Below, one piece after another: positions 1-6,101 of a DNA stretch of 9,824 nucleotides. Source of the DNA: Alphaproteobacteria bacterium (GTDB taxonomy: Bacteria > Pseudomonadota > Alphaproteobacteria > ATCC43930 > CGMCC-115725); NCBI GenBank assembly GCA_019237175.1, contig JAFAHP010000356.1, positions 1 to 9,824 on the forward strand, written 5' to 3'. The stretch's first letter is position 1. The number at the start of each line of letters is the position of its first letter. The notes under the pieces are model-generated. The model did no database searches, was not told the DNA's origin, and was given only the letters and a program-made list of their open reading frames with translations. The position numbers and the translations under genes are program-made.

Positions 1-1082
1 GCACAGGCCGCATTCGCCAGCTCGCTGTTTTGCAACAGCTTCTCATATATCTTGCGCTCTTCGGTGGATCGCAGGCAATAGGGCACTTTGATGACCGAAA
101 TGCGGTCGATAAAGGCCTCATTATTCTTGTTATTTTTAAAGCTCTGCCATTCGGCCTCGTTCGAGTGCGCCAGCACGATGCCCTGATAGGGGATGCCGCC
201 GATATTTTCCGACCCGACGTAGTTGCCTTCCTGCGTCGAGGTCAAGAGCGGGTGCAGCATCTTGATCGGCGCCTTGAACATCTCGACGAATTCCATCAGA
301 CCTTGCGTCGTCCGGTTGAGGCCACCTGAAAAGGAATAGGCGTCCGGATCGTTCTGGCTGTAGAACTCGAGCTTACGAATGTCGACCTTGCCGACCAGAC
401 TTGAGACGTCCTGGTTGTTTTCATCGCCAGGCTCGGTCTTGGCGATGCAGATCTGCTTGAGCCGTGACGGCTGCATGCGGGCGACGGTGAACTTTGTTAT
501 ATCGCCGCCAAACTCCTCAAGCCGTTTCACCGCCCAGGGCGACAAAGTGCCGGTCAATCGCCTCTGTGGGATCCCGTACCGCTTTTCCAGTTCGGAACCA
601 AAGGTCACCGGGTCGAACAGGCCGAGCGGGCTCTCAAAAACCGGACTGATCTCCTTGTCCGCCTTGAGCACATAGATCGGCTCTTTTTCCATGAGCTGTT
701 TCAGCCGCTCGGCAAGGGACGATTTGCCACCGCCAACAGGGCCGAGCAGATAGAGGATCTGCTTGCGCTCCTCCAGCCCTTGTGCGGCATGCCGGAAGAA
801 GCCGACGATTCGCTCGATCGTCTCCTCCATCCCGAAAAAGTCGGAAAACTCGGGATAGACCTTGATTGTTCGGTTCATGAAGATGCGGCCGAGACGCGCG
901 TCCTGGCTCGTATCGATCATGTTCGGCTCGCCGATCGCTTTCAGCATGCGCTCCGCCGCGCCGGCATAGAAAGAGGGATCGTCCGAACATTTCCCTAAGT
1001 AGTCCTCAAGTGACAGCTCAATTTCCCGCCGGTTGTCGTACAACCGTGAATACAGTTCGAAAATCCCGTCGTCGAATCTCAT
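1..1082 (-). CDS. prkA: PrkA (YeaG-type) AAA+ serine protein kinase, 5' part
   Basis: I translated the reverse strand by hand from the ATG at 1082; it stays open for 360 codons to the window edge, so roughly the C-terminal 45% of a usually ~640-650 residue protein is missing. It matches E. coli YeaG closely along its length. The Walker A loop GPVGGGKSS lies near residues 111-119. It is followed by SPWAVKRLEEFGGDITKF, KTEPGDENNQD, VGKVDIRKLE, the LMEFVEMFKAPIK segment, HPLLTSTQEGNY and AHSNEAEWQSFKNNKNNEAF. These belong to the N-terminal AAA+ PrkA domain; the kinase-like C-terminal domain lies outside. GAGG about eight bases before the ATG supports the start. The family is a cytoplasmic stress and nitrogen-starvation protein, described as a Ser kinase and in Bacillus also as an AAA+ protease-like enzyme. 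It is usually followed by yeaH and spoVR genes, which would lie off the left edge. A sigma-54 promoter is seen upstream. Confidence 0.96.
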   Translation of the reverse strand, partial: MRFDDGIFELYSRLYDNRREIELSLEDYLGKCSDDPSFYAGAAERMLKAIGEPNMIDTSQDARLGRIFMNRTIKVYPEFSDFFGMEETIERIVGFFRHAAQGLEERKQILYLLGPVGGGKSSLAERLKQLMEKEPIYVLKADKEISPVFESPLGLFDPVTFGSELEKRYGIPQRRLTGTLSPWAVKRLEEFGGDITKFTVARMQPSRLKQICIAKTEPGDENNQDVSSLVGKVDIRKLEFYSQNDPDAYSFSGGLNRTTQGLMEFVEMFKAPIKMLHPLLTSTQEGNYVGSENIGGIPYQGIVLAHSNEAEWQSFKNNKNNEAFIDRISVIKVPYCLRSTEERKIYEKLLQNSELANAAC

Positions 1083-1294
1083 CTCTCACCTCGATCGACG
1101 CCAACGCTCAACCCGACCGCTTTCCGCGACCACATGGGATAAACGCTACGCGACGAAAAACATCCGCCGAAGCCCCATCTGCGACCGCGCTTCGGCCCCC
1201 GCGGTCAGCGCCAACTTTCGCGGCTGCCAACGCCAGCCGCCAGCCCCTCCTGCAAGACCCCCGTCACGCTCGACCTCACCCTATCGCCGCTTAC

Positions 1295-1310
1295 GCAATC
1301 ATTATGCCAA
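1295..1310 (-). promoter_or_regulatory. sigma-54 (-24/-12) promoter of prkA
   Basis: Read on the minus strand, 1310 to 1295 is TTGGCATAATGATTGC. The sigma-54 consensus is TTGGCACG-N4-TTGC, and the GG and GC pairs here are separated by exactly 10 bases as required. The departures are T for C and A for G in the less strict middle part. Transcription would start near 1283, giving a leader of about 200 nt before the prkA ATG at 1082. E. coli yeaGH belongs to the NtrC/sigma-54 nitrogen-limitation regulon, so the family context agrees. CATAAT within the element could also be read as a sigma-70 -10 box, but I see no -35 at the right distance. Confidence 0.65.
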
Positions 1311-1388
1311 CACTTTGTGGCGAGAGTGCGGACTAACTCGTTAATTTCTGGGCGTCTTCGATCTACGGGCGAAACCCACCCCGTAGAA

Positions 1389-1395
1389 TGCACCA
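1389..1395. promoter_or_regulatory. possible NtrC-type enhancer half-site
   Basis: TGCACCA matches one half of the NtrC consensus TGCACCA-N3-TGGTGCA exactly. The other half (CGCGGGA) is poor, matching at three of seven positions. It lies about 106 bp upstream of the predicted sigma-54 start site of prkA, a normal enhancer distance. A seven-base match could be chance. Confidence 0.2.
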
Positions 1396-1410
1396 TAGCG
1401 CGGGACTGAG

Positions 1411-1422
1411 ACAACATGTTGT
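1411..1422. promoter_or_regulatory. 12-bp perfect palindrome, possible activator site
   Basis: ACAACATGTTGT is a perfect palindrome about 130 bp upstream of the predicted prkA sigma-54 start. It has the form CAA-N4-TTG, similar to the loose motif reported for the response regulator NtrX in alphaproteobacteria. The position is right for an enhancer-binding protein. The regulator is not established. Confidence 0.3.
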
Positions 1423-1428
1423 GCCACC

Positions 1429-1467
1429 TTTCCCGATCCCTATCAGGATATGTTGAGTATCGGGAAA
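1429..1467. repeat. inverted repeat, 9-bp perfect arms
   Basis: TTTCCCGAT (1429-1437) is the exact reverse complement of ATCGGGAAA (1459-1467), with 21 bases between. No T-run follows on either strand, so it does not look like an intrinsic terminator. It sits directly beside the 1411-1422 palindrome, upstream of the prkA promoter. A two-part operator is one reading. Confidence 0.4.
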
Positions 1468-1504
1468 TCCCAATAAAAATGTAGGTTAACCCGGAGCATT
1501 GTCA

Positions 1505-1648
1505 TCACCGGCCCGGCAATGATTCGAGGCGTCGGGCCATCGATGCCGCCGCGGCCTTCCGCCGCACCAGATGATCGGCTTCGATCGCTAGGGTGCCTTT
1601 CGGCCCGGCCTGACACTCAACCGGGCTGATCGGCGCCTTGCTGTGCAC
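1505..1648 (-). other. doubtful 47-codon frame or C-terminal gene remnant
   Basis: From a GTG at 1648 to a TGA at 1505-1507 the minus strand reads a plausible protein tail, with HSKAPISPVE early, GTLAIEADHLVRRKAAAA in the middle and ARRLESLPGR at the end. The frame is open a little further upstream, to an in-frame TGA near 1693. There is no Shine-Dalgarno sequence before the GTG. I recognise no family. The natural-looking Ala/Arg/Leu/Glu composition suggests either a decayed C-terminus or a chance frame in GC-rich DNA. Confidence 0.15.
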
Positions 1649-1686
1649 CCCGCGACCGTAACCGGGAGGCGCCTTCTGTCGGGCTG

Positions 1687-1700
1687 TCGCTGATCAGCGA
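1687..1700. repeat. 14-bp perfect palindrome
   Basis: TCGCTGATCAGCGA is self-complementary over all 14 bases. It lies 21 bp from a second palindrome at 1722-1744. Function is unknown; a protein binding site is possible. Confidence 0.35.
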
Positions 1701-1721
1701 GCGCTGCGGCAGGCTTAGCGA

Positions 1722-1744
1722 GACAGCTGTAACTTACATCTGTC
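1722..1744. promoter_or_regulatory. 23-bp near-perfect palindrome, operator-like
   Basis: The left arm GACAGCTGTAA (1722-1732) and right arm TTACATCTGTC (1734-1744) match at 10 of 11 positions around a single central base. A one-base centre fits a dimeric DNA-binding protein rather than an RNA hairpin. No gene starts next to it on either strand that I can recognise, so the target is unclear. Confidence 0.4.
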
Positions 1745-1859
1745 ACATCCAGCCGATCTAGACCGATCAACACCGAGGGCAATGCCGCGGGAGGGCGCGG
1801 GAAAACCGCTGGGAGCACCTGATACCGGTCGGGATCGCGAACAACCTTAAGGGCGCCCC

Positions 1860-2501
1860 TCAACCAAGGCCGAGACCGACACGATAATTCGCTTCCGTCT
1901 TTGCCCGCACCTCCTGGAGCCCGACGCCCGGCGCCAGCTCGCTCACGGTCATTCCGCTGCGGTCGATCGTGAATACCCCCAGATCGGTGATCACCATATC
2001 CACCACGCCCTGTCCAGTCAGCGGCAGCGTGCAGCGATGCAATAACTTAGGTTCGCCGCGGGCGGTGTGCTCCATGAGCACGATGACCCGCTTGACACCG
2101 GCGACGAGATCCATGGCGCCGCCCATCCCCTTCACCATGCGCCCTGGGATCATCCAGTTGGCGAGATCGCCGTTTTCGGAGACCTGCATTGCGCCAAGAA
2201 TCGAAAGGTCGATATGGCCGCCACGAATCATGCCAAATGACTGAGTGCTGTCGAAATAGCTGGTGGTCGGCAGTTCGGTGATTGTCTGCTTGCCGGCATT
2301 GATCAAATCGGGATCCTCCTCGCCTTCGTAGGGGAACGGCCCCATACCGAGCATGCCGTTTTCGCTCTGCAACTGGACCGTGATCCCTGGCGGGATGAAA
2401 TTCGAGACTAGGGTCGGGATGCCAATCCCGAGATTGACGTAATAGCCGTCTCTCAGCTCGAGTGCGGCGCGGCGCGCCATCTCGTCGCGTGACCAAGACA
2501 T
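1860..2501 (-). CDS. scoB: succinyl-CoA:3-oxoacid CoA-transferase subunit B
   Basis: A 213-residue protein with the layout of the beta subunit of family I CoA-transferases. The signature QSENGMLGMGP at residues 45-55 contains the catalytic glutamate (Glu47), which forms the CoA thioester. GYYVNLGIGIPT near the N-terminus and GGHIDLSILGAMQV mid-protein are also typical. With ScoA it moves CoA from succinyl-CoA to acetoacetate, giving acetoacetyl-CoA for thiolysis. The start is supported by AAGGAG about eight bases before the ATG. The gene begins 16 bp after the scoA stop, so the two are surely co-transcribed. Length is usual for the family. The related pcaIJ enzymes (3-oxoadipate) are close homologues; I favour sco because no aromatic-pathway genes are nearby and the sequence resembles acetoacetate enzymes, but the substrate is inferred. 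Confidence 0.94.
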   Translation of the reverse strand: MSWSRDEMARRAALELRDGYYVNLGIGIPTLVSNFIPPGITVQLQSENGMLGMGPFPYEGEEDPDLINAGKQTITELPTTSYFDSTQSFGMIRGGHIDLSILGAMQVSENGDLANWMIPGRMVKGMGGAMDLVAGVKRVIVLMEHTARGEPKLLHRCTLPLTGQGVVDMVITDLGVFTIDRSGMTVSELAPGVGLQEVRAKTEANYRVGLGLG

Positions 2502-2517
2502 GGTGCAGCTCCTTCGT

Positions 2518-3222
2518 CTATGTCCCGCGCTTGCGCACGGTGCGCTGCTCGATGCGCTTTTCGAACGATCGAGGGTTTACGATCCGCTGGACGAAGATGC
2601 CCGGCGTATGGATCTGGTCCGGGTCGATCTCGCCCGGCTCGACCAGACGTTCAACTTCGGCAACCGTGACCCGCGCTGCGGTTGCCATGACCGGATTGAA
2701 GTTTCGCGCGGTCTTGCGATAGACGAGGTTGCCCTCGCGGTCGCCCTTCCAGGCGTGGACGATCGCAAGATCGGCGACGAGACCGCGCTCCATGACATAG
2801 GTTTCGTTGTCAAAGGTGCGGGTCTCCTTGCCCTCGGCGATCAAAGTACCGACCCCGGTTTTGGTGAAGAAGGCCGGAATCCCGGCCCCACCGGCGCGGA
2901 TGCGCTCGGCCAGGGTGCCTTGCGGGTTGAATTCGAGCTCGAGTTCACCCCTGAGGTAGAGTTCCTCGAACAATTTGTTCTCACCGACATAGGACGAGAT
3001 CATTTTGCGGATCTGTCGGCTCTCGAGCAGAACGCCGAGCCCGACGCCATCCACCCCGGCATTGTTCGAGATGGCGATCAGCTCGCGAACCCCGGCGCGG
3101 CGGATGGCAGCGATCAGATGCTCGGGGATCCCGCATAAGCCAAAGCCGCCCGCCATGATCATCATACCGTCCCGCAACAGCCCCGCCAGGGCGGCATCGG
3201 CGTCGGGGAAAACCTTTTCCAT
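2518..3222 (-). CDS. scoA: succinyl-CoA:3-oxoacid CoA-transferase subunit A
   Basis: A 234-residue protein starting MEKVFPDADAAL. The frame is open to an upstream ATG at 3264, but the ATG at 3222 has AGGAG about seven bases before it and gives the usual family N-terminus, so I use it. The glycine-rich CoA-transferase signature DGMMIMAGGFGLCGIP is at residues 18-33. Later landmarks are ISNNAGVDGVGLG, SSYVGENKLFEE, ELEFNPQGTLAERIRAGGAG and FDNETYVME. It forms the active heteromer with ScoB, which brings the catalytic Glu. The pair uses acetoacetate, for example from ketone-body or polyhydroxybutyrate turnover. The gene is divergent from the thiamine operon. TATGAT at 3260-3265 on the minus strand is a candidate -10 box. 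Confidence 0.94.
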   Translation of the reverse strand: MEKVFPDADAALAGLLRDGMMIMAGGFGLCGIPEHLIAAIRRAGVRELIAISNNAGVDGVGLGVLLESRQIRKMISSYVGENKLFEELYLRGELELEFNPQGTLAERIRAGGAGIPAFFTKTGVGTLIAEGKETRTFDNETYVMERGLVADLAIVHAWKGDREGNLVYRKTARNFNPVMATAARVTVAEVERLVEPGEIDPDQIHTPGIFVQRIVNPRSFEKRIEQRTVRKRGT

Positions 3223-3259
3223 TGCGCACTCCTGCCCAAAACTGCTGACCGCGGCCGTG

Positions 3260-3265
3260 ATCATA
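3260..3265 (-). promoter_or_regulatory. candidate -10 box for scoAB
   Basis: The minus strand reads TATGAT, five of six matches to TATAAT, about 38 bases before the scoA ATG. At 16-18 bp spacing the upstream sequence is GC-rich and no -35 hexamer is convincing. An activator-dependent promoter would explain this, but the call is weak. Confidence 0.3.
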
Positions 3266-3396
3266 CAGGCGAACGCGTGAATGCGCCCGGCCTAATCCGT
3301 CACTGCCCGCTATCCCGGCGATCGTCCCAGCTCCGCCGTCATCAAACCGAAAAACTCCTTGCATCGCCCGCGCCGCCGGCCGACATTGGCGTCCGA

Positions 3397-3488
3397 GGCT
3401 GGGGTGCCGGTCGTCGCGTGCAAACCTGCGGCGGACGGCTGAGATCAGACCCAATGAACCTGGCCGGGTGCGCCCGGCGAAGGGAGTC
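3397..3488 (+). ncRNA. TPP riboswitch (THI box) upstream of thiO
   Basis: The conserved blocks appear in order: GGGGTGCC (3401-3408), a P3 arm from about 3406 to 3439 (GTCGTCGC pairing with GCGGCGGAC), CTGAGA (3439-3444), ACCC (3449-3452, closing P2 with GGGT), GAACCTG (3456-3462), a P5 hairpin GCCGGG-TGCG-CCCGGC (3463-3478), then GCGAAGGGA across the 3' side. P1 can form from GGCT (3397-3400) with AGTC (3485-3488). The J4/5 bulge reads GGGTGCGCCC where the consensus is GGGTAATGCC. It senses thiamine pyrophosphate and lowers expression of the thiamine genes behind it. No intrinsic terminator is seen between it and thiO, so control is likely at translation. Confidence 0.93.
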
Positions 3489-3519
3489 CGAGATTACCGC
3501 TTTCCAACGATCATCGCCG

Positions 3520-4680
3520 TTGCCGCATCGGGCCGTCATCATCGGCGCTGGGGTCATCGGGCTGTCGATCGCGTGGCGGCTGGCGCAGCAGGGCTGTGCG
3601 GTCACAGTTTACGACCGGGGCACCGCCGGGCGCGGCGCCAGCTGGGCCGCCGCCGGCATGCTCGCCGCAGCGGTCGAGACCGAGCCCGGCGAGGAGGGAC
3701 TCCTTGAGCTGACGCTGGAGAGCCAGCGGCTGTGGCCCGGTTTTGCCCGCGAACTCGAAGCGGTTTCCGGAATCGCGCTCGGCTATCGCACGGAGGGTAC
3801 GATCGCGGTCGCGCTGACCCATGACGATGCCGAGCAGCTGCGCCACAATTTCGAATTCCAACGGCGCTTTGGTCTGGACCTCGAATGGCTGTCGGGTGCG
3901 GCGGCGCGCCAGCGCGAGCCGCACCTGCGGCCCGGGATCCCGGCTGCGGTGCTGAGCCCGCGCGACCACCAGGTCGAAAATCGCGCCCTGGCCGCAGCGC
4001 TGGCCGTTGCGGCGCAGCGGGCCGGCGCCGCTCTCTACGAAGGCTGCGCCGTGTATGAAGTCGAGATCGCCGGCGGCGGCGTGAGCGGTGTGGTCACCGC
4101 CGCCGGCCGCCGGGAAGCCGACGTGGTCGTCCTCGCCGCCGGCGCCTGGTCGCGCGAGATTGGCGGGCTGCCGGCCGACTGCGTACCGCCGGTCAGGCCG
4201 ATAAAGGGGCAAATGCTGGCCTTGCGTATGGATCCTGCGGCACCGCTGCTGCGCCACGTCGTGTGGTTACCCAACGGCGGCTATCTGGTGCCGCGGCGCG
4301 ACGGCCGGCTCATTGTCGGCGGCACGGTGGAGGAACGCGGTTTTGACGACAGCCTCACCGCCGGGGGTCTGTTGGCGTTGCTCGACGGTGCCTGGCGGGC
4401 GGTGCCGACCATCGAGGATTTACCGGTGGCCGAGACCTGGGTCGGCTTCCGCCCGGGCTCGCGCGACGATGCGCCGATGCTCGGCCCTGGTGGGATCGAC
4501 GGTCTCGTCGTCGCCACCGGTCACCATCGCAACGGCATCCTTCTGACCCCGGTAACGGCGCAGACGATCAGCCGCTATGTGCTGACCGGGCGGCTGCCCG
4601 ACGGCCTGCACCCGTTCTCGCCCGCGCGCTTCGTCGCGCCAGCGCCGGTCGCGGCGGCTCTGCCCGGGGCGGCACAATGA
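3520..4680 (+). CDS. thiO: glycine oxidase ThiO
   Basis: An FAD-dependent DAO-family enzyme that oxidises glycine to the iminoacetate used in thiazole synthesis. The Rossmann motif GAGVIG follows closely after the start (VIIGAGVIGLSIAWRLAQQG), then VYDRG ends the second strand. GASWAAAGMLA, the PVRPIKGQML segment, GGTVEERGFD and the C-terminal GHHRNGILLTP (Arg337, the expected carboxylate-binding arginine) are all typical of ThiO. The frame is open back to an ATG at 3277, but that would translate through the riboswitch, so it is rejected. The only downstream choices are TTG at 3520 (used here; 386 residues, normal length, but no Shine-Dalgarno) and a rare ATT at 3493, which has AGGGAG six bases before it. 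The start is therefore uncertain. It overlaps thiS by ATGA. Confidence 0.9.
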   Translation: MPHRAVIIGAGVIGLSIAWRLAQQGCAVTVYDRGTAGRGASWAAAGMLAAAVETEPGEEGLLELTLESQRLWPGFARELEAVSGIALGYRTEGTIAVALTHDDAEQLRHNFEFQRRFGLDLEWLSGAAARQREPHLRPGIPAAVLSPRDHQVENRALAAALAVAAQRAGAALYEGCAVYEVEIAGGGVSGVVTAAGRREADVVVLAAGAWSREIGGLPADCVPPVRPIKGQMLALRMDPAAPLLRHVVWLPNGGYLVPRRDGRLIVGGTVEERGFDDSLTAGGLLALLDGAWRAVPTIEDLPVAETWVGFRPGSRDDAPMLGPGGIDGLVVATGHHRNGILLTPVTAQTISRYVLTGRLPDGLHPFSPARFVAPAPVAAALPGAAQ

Positions 4681-4883
4681 TCCGGCTCAAAATCAACGGC
4701 GTCGAAGACGAAGTTGCGGCGGCAACCGTAGGCGAGCTCTTGGCGAGGCGCGGTATCGAAGCCAACGCACGCTTTGTCGCCGTCGCCGTTAACGGCACGG
4801 TGGTGCGCCGCGACGATTGGGGCGAAGCGCCGCTTCACCCCGGCGATGCCGTAGAGATCGTCCGCCCACTGCAGGGCGGTTGA
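4677..4883 (+). CDS. thiS: sulfur carrier protein ThiS
   Basis: A 68-residue ubiquitin-fold protein ending in the diagnostic Gly-Gly (VRPLQGG), whose C-terminus is adenylated and then thiocarboxylated to donate sulfur to the thiazole ring. The N-terminal strand MIRLKINGVE, the helix VGELLARRGI, the strand FVAVAVNGTVV with RRDDW, and HPGDAVEIVRPLQGG match ThiS throughout. The ATG overlaps the thiO stop (ATGA), which indicates translational coupling. Its partner ThiG follows downstream, after a gap of 129 bp rather than the usual close spacing. Confidence 0.96.
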   Translation: MIRLKINGVEDEVAAATVGELLARRGIEANARFVAVAVNGTVVRRDDWGEAPLHPGDAVEIVRPLQGG

Positions 4884-4887
4884 AAAA

Positions 4888-5016
4888 ATGAACCGGTTCC
4901 TCGCGAGCGTCATTGTGTTGCCCGCGCCGGCGGGAGGCCGAGGGCAACCGATGCATCCCTCGGCCCGGCGCTCGGACTTCGCAGGAACAGCGAGCACAAG
5001 CAGGACGTCAGAATGA
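4888..5016 (+). other. possible 42-codon coupling ORF between thiS and thiG
   Basis: An ATG four bases after the thiS stop opens a frame that runs through the whole thiS-thiG gap. It ends at a TGA overlapping the thiG ATG (ATGA at 5013-5016). It would encode MNRFLASVIVLPAPAGGRG and a Ser/Thr/Arg-rich tail. The upstream AGGGCGG is a poor Shine-Dalgarno match. No family is recognised. Its role could be to carry ribosomes to thiG through the hairpin at 4924-4971; it may also be chance. Confidence 0.25.
4924..4971 (+). repeat. stem-loop in the thiS-thiG gap
   Basis: GGCCGAGGG (4936-4944) pairs perfectly with CCCTCGGCC (4957-4965) across a 12-base loop. GCGCCG (4924-4929) and CGGCGC (4966-4971) extend it past a six-base bulge, giving 15 pairs in all. 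No T-run follows, so it is not a standard terminator. It may affect mRNA processing or translation of thiG. Confidence 0.5.
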
Positions 5017-5786
5017 GCAGCGACCCGTTTATCATCGCTGGCACGGCTCTCTCGTCGCGCCTTTTTGTCGGCAGCGCCCGCTATCCGAGCCAGCAGGTCA
5101 TGCTCGACGCAATGGCGGCAAGCGAGCCGTGCATGGTGACGATGTCGATCCGGCGCATCAGCCTCGAAGGCTACGCCGGCAGCCTTGTCGATCTGCTCGG
5201 CGATCGCTACCGGATCCTCCCAAACACCGCCGGCTGCGTCACCGCCCGCGATGCGATCCTGACCGCCGAGCTCGCCCGCGAGGCGCTCGGCACCAACTGG
5301 ATCAAATTGGAGCTGATCGGTGACCGCGACCTGCTTTATCCCGATGTCGAGCAGCTCGTCCACGCCGCCGACGAATTGGTGCGCAAGGGGTTTGTTGTGT
5401 TGCCCTATTGCAATGAGGACCCGGTCGCCTGCCAAAAGCTCGCCGATGTCGGTTGCGCCGCGGTCATGCCGCTCGGGTCTCTGATCGGCTCCGGACGCGG
5501 CATCGCCAACCCCGCGGCGATCGAGCTGGTGTGCAACCGCAGCCCGGTGCCGGTCGTGCTCGACGCCGGCATCGGCACTGCCTCGGACGCGGTGCTGGCG
5601 ATGGAACTGGGCTGCGACGCGGTTATGGTCGATACCGCGATCGCCAAGGCGCACGACCCGGTTAAGATGGCGGCGGCGATGAAGGCCGCGGTCGCCGCCG
5701 GGCGCTCGGCGCGGCTTGCCGGGCGCATCCCGAAGAAGAGTTTCGCCGAGCCGTCGAGCCCGCAGCTCGGCCTTATCGCGACCTGA
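5013..5786 (+). CDS. thiG: thiazole synthase ThiG
   Basis: A 257-residue TIM-barrel enzyme that condenses 1-deoxyxylulose 5-phosphate, iminoacetate from ThiO and sulfur from ThiS-thiocarboxylate into the thiazole phosphate. Recognised motifs are LFVGSARYPS near residue 18, TMSIRR (43-48), ILPNTAGC (68-75), WIKLELIGD with the Schiff-base lysine Lys98, VLPYCNEDP, MPLGSLIGSG (152-161), LDAGIGTASDAV and the C-terminal SSPQLGLI. The proline usual in PLGxPIGSG is Leu157 here, a mild departure. AGGA about eight bases before the ATG supports the start. In many proteobacteria thiE follows directly; here a 405-bp noncoding stretch follows, so the phosphate-joining step must be encoded elsewhere. Confidence 0.96.
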   Translation: MSSDPFIIAGTALSSRLFVGSARYPSQQVMLDAMAASEPCMVTMSIRRISLEGYAGSLVDLLGDRYRILPNTAGCVTARDAILTAELAREALGTNWIKLELIGDRDLLYPDVEQLVHAADELVRKGFVVLPYCNEDPVACQKLADVGCAAVMPLGSLIGSGRGIANPAAIELVCNRSPVPVVLDAGIGTASDAVLAMELGCDAVMVDTAIAKAHDPVKMAAAMKAAVAAGRSARLAGRIPKKSFAEPSSPQLGLIAT

Positions 5787-6026
5787 CCGGTAGATCTTCA
5801 AGCGCCGACCGAGCGCCAGTTGAGAAGTGGGCGGAGACGAACTGAGGCGTTGCAACACCGGCTCCTGCATCAGGATGCAGTTAACGTCGCGGTGGGGAGG
5901 TGGACGAAAACACAGGATGACGAGATTACGTCGCGCCGGCGTCTGCCGGAACGTCGAAGACCGCGGTAAGGCTATCCTCCGCTCCGCCAGGTGAGGCGGC
6001 TGACCGAAGTCACCCGAACGAAAATC

Positions 6027-6061
6027 GTGTTTGGCCGCGATATCCGATTTCGACCAAACAC
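6027..6061. repeat. inverted repeat, 8-bp perfect arms
   Basis: GTGTTTGG (6027-6034) and CCAAACAC (6054-6061) are exact reverse complements separated by 19 bases. An overlapping second pair, CGAAAATCG (6019-6027) with CGATTTCG (6045-6052), is interleaved with it. The two stems exclude each other. It could be an operator or an RNA switch, but no gene begins within 130 bp. Confidence 0.35.
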
Positions 6062-6101
6062 AGCAAAAGGGGCCTAGATCGGCGGCCGACCAAATGCGGG
6101 G

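Larger units (their letters stand above)
1083..1859. other. 777-bp gap between scoB and prkA
   Basis: Both flanking genes are on the minus strand. The prkA-proximal half holds the sigma-54 promoter and nearby palindromes; the scoB-proximal half holds two further palindromes (1687-1700, 1722-1744) and a doubtful small frame (1505-1648). I find no recognisable protein in any frame. There is no clear intrinsic terminator after scoB: only short GC-rich palindromic stretches, such as AAGGGCGCCCCT at 1849-1860, with no T-tract. Confidence 0.6.

Noticed and set aside
30..998. Several frames of 70-120 codons on both strands
   Set aside because: They are shadows of prkA, which is open through the whole interval and matches YeaG residue by residue.
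1411..1426. Second sigma-54-like element TGGCAC...TTGT on the minus strand
   Set aside because: The spacing between the GG and the second element is 11 instead of 10, and it has GT in place of GC.
2500..3138. 212-codon plus-strand frame
   Set aside because: Antisense to scoA; no family features.
3223..3264. Upstream ATG of scoA at 3264
   Set aside because: The ATG at 3222 has AGGAG at good spacing and gives the normal family N-terminus.
3277..3519. Extended N-terminus of ThiO from ATG 3277
   Set aside because: It would translate through the TPP riboswitch and adds 81 residues absent from ThiO proteins.
6019..6061. H-type pseudoknot from the interleaved repeats
   Set aside because: The connecting loops would be zero and one base while crossing eight-pair stems, which is not possible; alternative hairpins are the better reading.
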